Shown here: piece by piece, positions 22,436-24,173 of the stretch
Position numbering within the stretch: position 1 is the stretch's first letter
Layout: each line of letters starts with the position of its first letter
Assembly: GCA_964445195.1 (NCBI GenBank)
Contig: CAYUKA010000033.1
Coordinates: forward strand, 1-24,173
Length of the DNA stretch: 24,173 nt
Source: UM-FILTER-47-13 sp964445195
GTDB lineage: Bacteria > Pseudomonadota > Alphaproteobacteria > Micavibrionales > Micavibrionaceae
Direction: 5' to 3'
Program-made: the position numbers and the translations under genes
Notes under the pieces: generated by a model
Databases searched by the model: none
What the model saw: the letters and a program-made list of their open reading frames with translations, nothing else
What the model was told of the DNA's origin: nothing

Positions 22436-24173
22436 ATGCTGTCACGTAATCTTGAACAAACGCTCCATAAAGCGCTCAGCGTCGCTAATGAAAAAAGCCA
22501 CGAATATGCGACGCTGGAACATCTGCTGTTCGCCCTGACCGAGGATCAGGACGCGATGGCGGTGCTGCGTTCCTGCGGCATCTCGCTGCCCGATCTGCGC
22601 GACCAGCTTGAGCAGTATATTGACAGCGAACTGACCTACCTGATCGACAAGGATATCGAGGAATCGAAGCCGACCACGGCTTTCCAGCGGGTGCTGCAGC
22701 GCGCGGCGATCCACGTCCAGTCAAGCGGGCGCGAGGAAGTGACCGGGGCCAACGTACTGGTCGCGCTGTTTTCCGAACGCGAAAGCCATGCCGTCTTTTT
22801 CCTGCAGGAACAGGACATGACCCGTTTTGACGCCGTCAACTATATCTCGCACGGCATCGCCAAAGTGCCGGGCCACAGCGACCCCAAATCGCCGCAGGGC
22901 GCTGATGAGGGCGGCGAAGACAAGACCGTGCGCACCGGCCGCGACGCACTTGATGCTTACTGCGTCAACCTGAACGACAAGGCGCGCGAAGGCAGGATCG
23001 ACCCGTTGATCGGCCGTGGCCACGAGGTTGATCGCACGATCCAGATACTGTGCCGCCGGGCCAAGAACAACCCGCTTTATGTCGGCGATCCCGGCGTCGG
23101 CAAAACCGCGATTGCCGAAGGGCTGGCCAAGAAAATCGTCGAGCAGGACGTACCCGAAGTGCTGCTGGACGCCATCATCTTTTCGCTCGATATGGGCAGC
23201 CTGCTGGCCGGCACGCGCTATCGCGGCGATTTCGAGGAACGGCTGAAAGCGGTGATTGCCGAGCTGGAGAAAACCGACGGCGCGGTGCTGTTTATCGATG
23301 AAATCCACACCGTGATCGGCGCCGGCGCGACCTCCGGCGGCGCGATGGACGCCTCGAACCTGCTCAAACCCTCGCTGTCCAGCGGCGCGCTGCGCTGCAT
23401 CGGTTCGACCACATACAAGGAATACCGCAACCATTTTGAAAAGGACCGCGCACTGGTGCGACGCTTCCAGAAAATCGATATCAAGGAGCCAAGCGTCGAA
23501 GACACGGTCAAAATCCTGCAGGGGCTCAAGCCTTATTATGAAGAGCATCACGGCATTGAATATACCGATGAGGCCCTGAAAACCGCGGTTGAGCTGTCGG
23601 ATAAATATATCGGCGACCGTAAGCTGCCGGATAAGGCGATTGATATTATCGACGAGGTCGGCGCGGGCCAGATGCTGGTTCCGGCCGATCAACGCAAAAA
23701 AATCATCGATGTCACCGATATCGAGGATGTTGTCGCCGCCATCGCCCGCATTCCGGCCAAGACCGTCACCCAGGATGACAAGGCGGCGCTGCAGAGCCTT
23801 GAGCGCGACCTGAAGACGATGGTGTTCGACCAGGACGAGGCGATCACCGTGTTGGCCGATTCAATCAAACTGTCGCGCGCCGGGCTGCGCGAACCGGAAA
23901 AACCGATCGGCTGTTACCTGTTTTCCGGCCCGACCGGGGTCGGCAAGACCGAAGTGGCGCGCCAGCTCGCCAAGACCTTGGGTATCGAGCTCAAGCGCTT
24001 TGATATGTCCGAATATATGGAACGGCACGCGGTGGCGCGGCTGATCGGCACGCCGCCGGGCTATGTCGGCTTCGAACAGGGCGGCCTGCTGACCGATGCC
24101 ATCGACCAGCACCCGCACTGCGTGCTGCTGCTCGACGAGATCGAGAAGGCGCATCCGGACATCTTCAATATCC
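22436..24173 (+). CDS. clpA: ClpA, AAA+ unfoldase of ClpAP (C-terminus cut by window edge)
   Basis: The ATP-driven unfoldase that feeds substrates into ClpP in the cytosol. ATG 22436, preceded by AAGGGCG, opens a frame running off the window (579 residues seen). The N domain (MLSRNLEQTLHKALSVANEK, EHLLFALTED) is where ClpS docks. The first AAA+ module has Walker A GDPGVGKT with Lys223 and Walker B VLFIDEIH. The second has Walker A GPTGVGKT with Lys504, FDMSEYMERHAV and LLLDEIEKAHPD at the edge. The first P-loop reads GDPGVGKT where E. coli has GESGVGKT, a normal variation. There is no M-domain of ClpB type between the modules, confirming ClpA. It is downstream of clpS and the DUF305 gene in one apparent operon. 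Confidence 0.95.
   Translation, partial: MLSRNLEQTLHKALSVANEKSHEYATLEHLLFALTEDQDAMAVLRSCGISLPDLRDQLEQYIDSELTYLIDKDIEESKPTTAFQRVLQRAAIHVQSSGREEVTGANVLVALFSERESHAVFFLQEQDMTRFDAVNYISHGIAKVPGHSDPKSPQGADEGGEDKTVRTGRDALDAYCVNLNDKAREGRIDPLIGRGHEVDRTIQILCRRAKNNPLYVGDPGVGKTAIAEGLAKKIVEQDVPEVLLDAIIFSLDMGSLLAGTRYRGDFEERLKAVIAELEKTDGAVLFIDEIHTVIGAGATSGGAMDASNLLKPSLSSGALRCIGSTTYKEYRNHFEKDRALVRRFQKIDIKEPSVEDTVKILQGLKPYYEEHHGIEYTDEALKTAVELSDKYIGDRKLPDKAIDIIDEVGAGQMLVPADQRKKIIDVTDIEDVVAAIARIPAKTVTQDDKAALQSLERDLKTMVFDQDEAITVLADSIKLSRAGLREPEKPIGCYLFSGPTGVGKTEVARQLAKTLGIELKRFDMSEYMERHAVARLIGTPPGYVGFEQGGLLTDAIDQHPHCVLLLDEIEKAHPDIFNI

Noticed and set aside
22721..23692. Minus-strand open frame of about 323 codons
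   Set aside because: Antisense to clpA, which is continuous and carries both Walker sites in the plus frame.

Overview
The window looks like chromosomal DNA of an alphaproteobacterium of moderately high G+C content. This is inferred from a short class I NrdA without an ATP-cone, a BTLCP-type cysteine peptidase, a phasin next to a clpS/clpA locus, a single-chain HldE, and an S11 D,D-carboxypeptidase with a SPOR domain. The order cannot be fixed from sequence alone. HldE and the D,D-carboxypeptidase point to a Gram-negative envelope, and the phasin points to polyhydroxyalkanoate storage. No RNA genes, CRISPR arrays, insertion sequences or integrases were seen.

Layout. (1) 1-6405: class I ribonucleotide reductase genes nrdB (cut by the left edge) and nrdA, both on the minus strand but about 4.2 kb apart. 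Between them lie a glycosyltransferase-cytochrome P450 pair on the plus strand, a convergent GNAT-like gene, and a DMT/EamA-type transporter broken by a 7-bp tandem duplication. (2) 6406-10555: two pyruvate kinase paralogues, the first lacking the C-terminal domain, flanking an unrecognised membrane protein gene. (3) 10598-13220: a membrane-anchored transglutaminase-like cysteine peptidase with an N-terminal MshEN-like region, divergent from hldE. (4) 13256-15088: a strong promoter overlapped by a near-consensus Fur box, driving a small Cys-containing protein, then a His-rich lipoprotein and a FlgO-like lipoprotein. (5) 15113-18732: a minus-strand cluster of the SPOR-domain D,D-carboxypeptidase, a pseudopilin-like protein and two unrecognised proteins. 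(6) 18885-20073: a phasin with a histone H1-like N-terminal tail, a good promoter, three TGC-N3-GCA sites and a strong terminator. (7) 20109-24173: a Cys-rich exported protein, then clpS, a DUF305 protein and clpA (cut by the right edge), the last three apparently co-transcribed.

How they work together. Most genes are housekeeping: nucleotide reduction, glycolysis, LPS heptose activation, peptidoglycan trimming and N-end-rule proteolysis. The accessory interest lies in the peptidase that may couple a cytoplasmic second-messenger domain to a periplasmic protease, the iron-regulated small protein, the DNA-binding-type phasin, the DUF305 gene inside the clpS-clpA unit, and the cargo between nrdA and nrdB. 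No complete new multi-gene defence or mobile system is evident.
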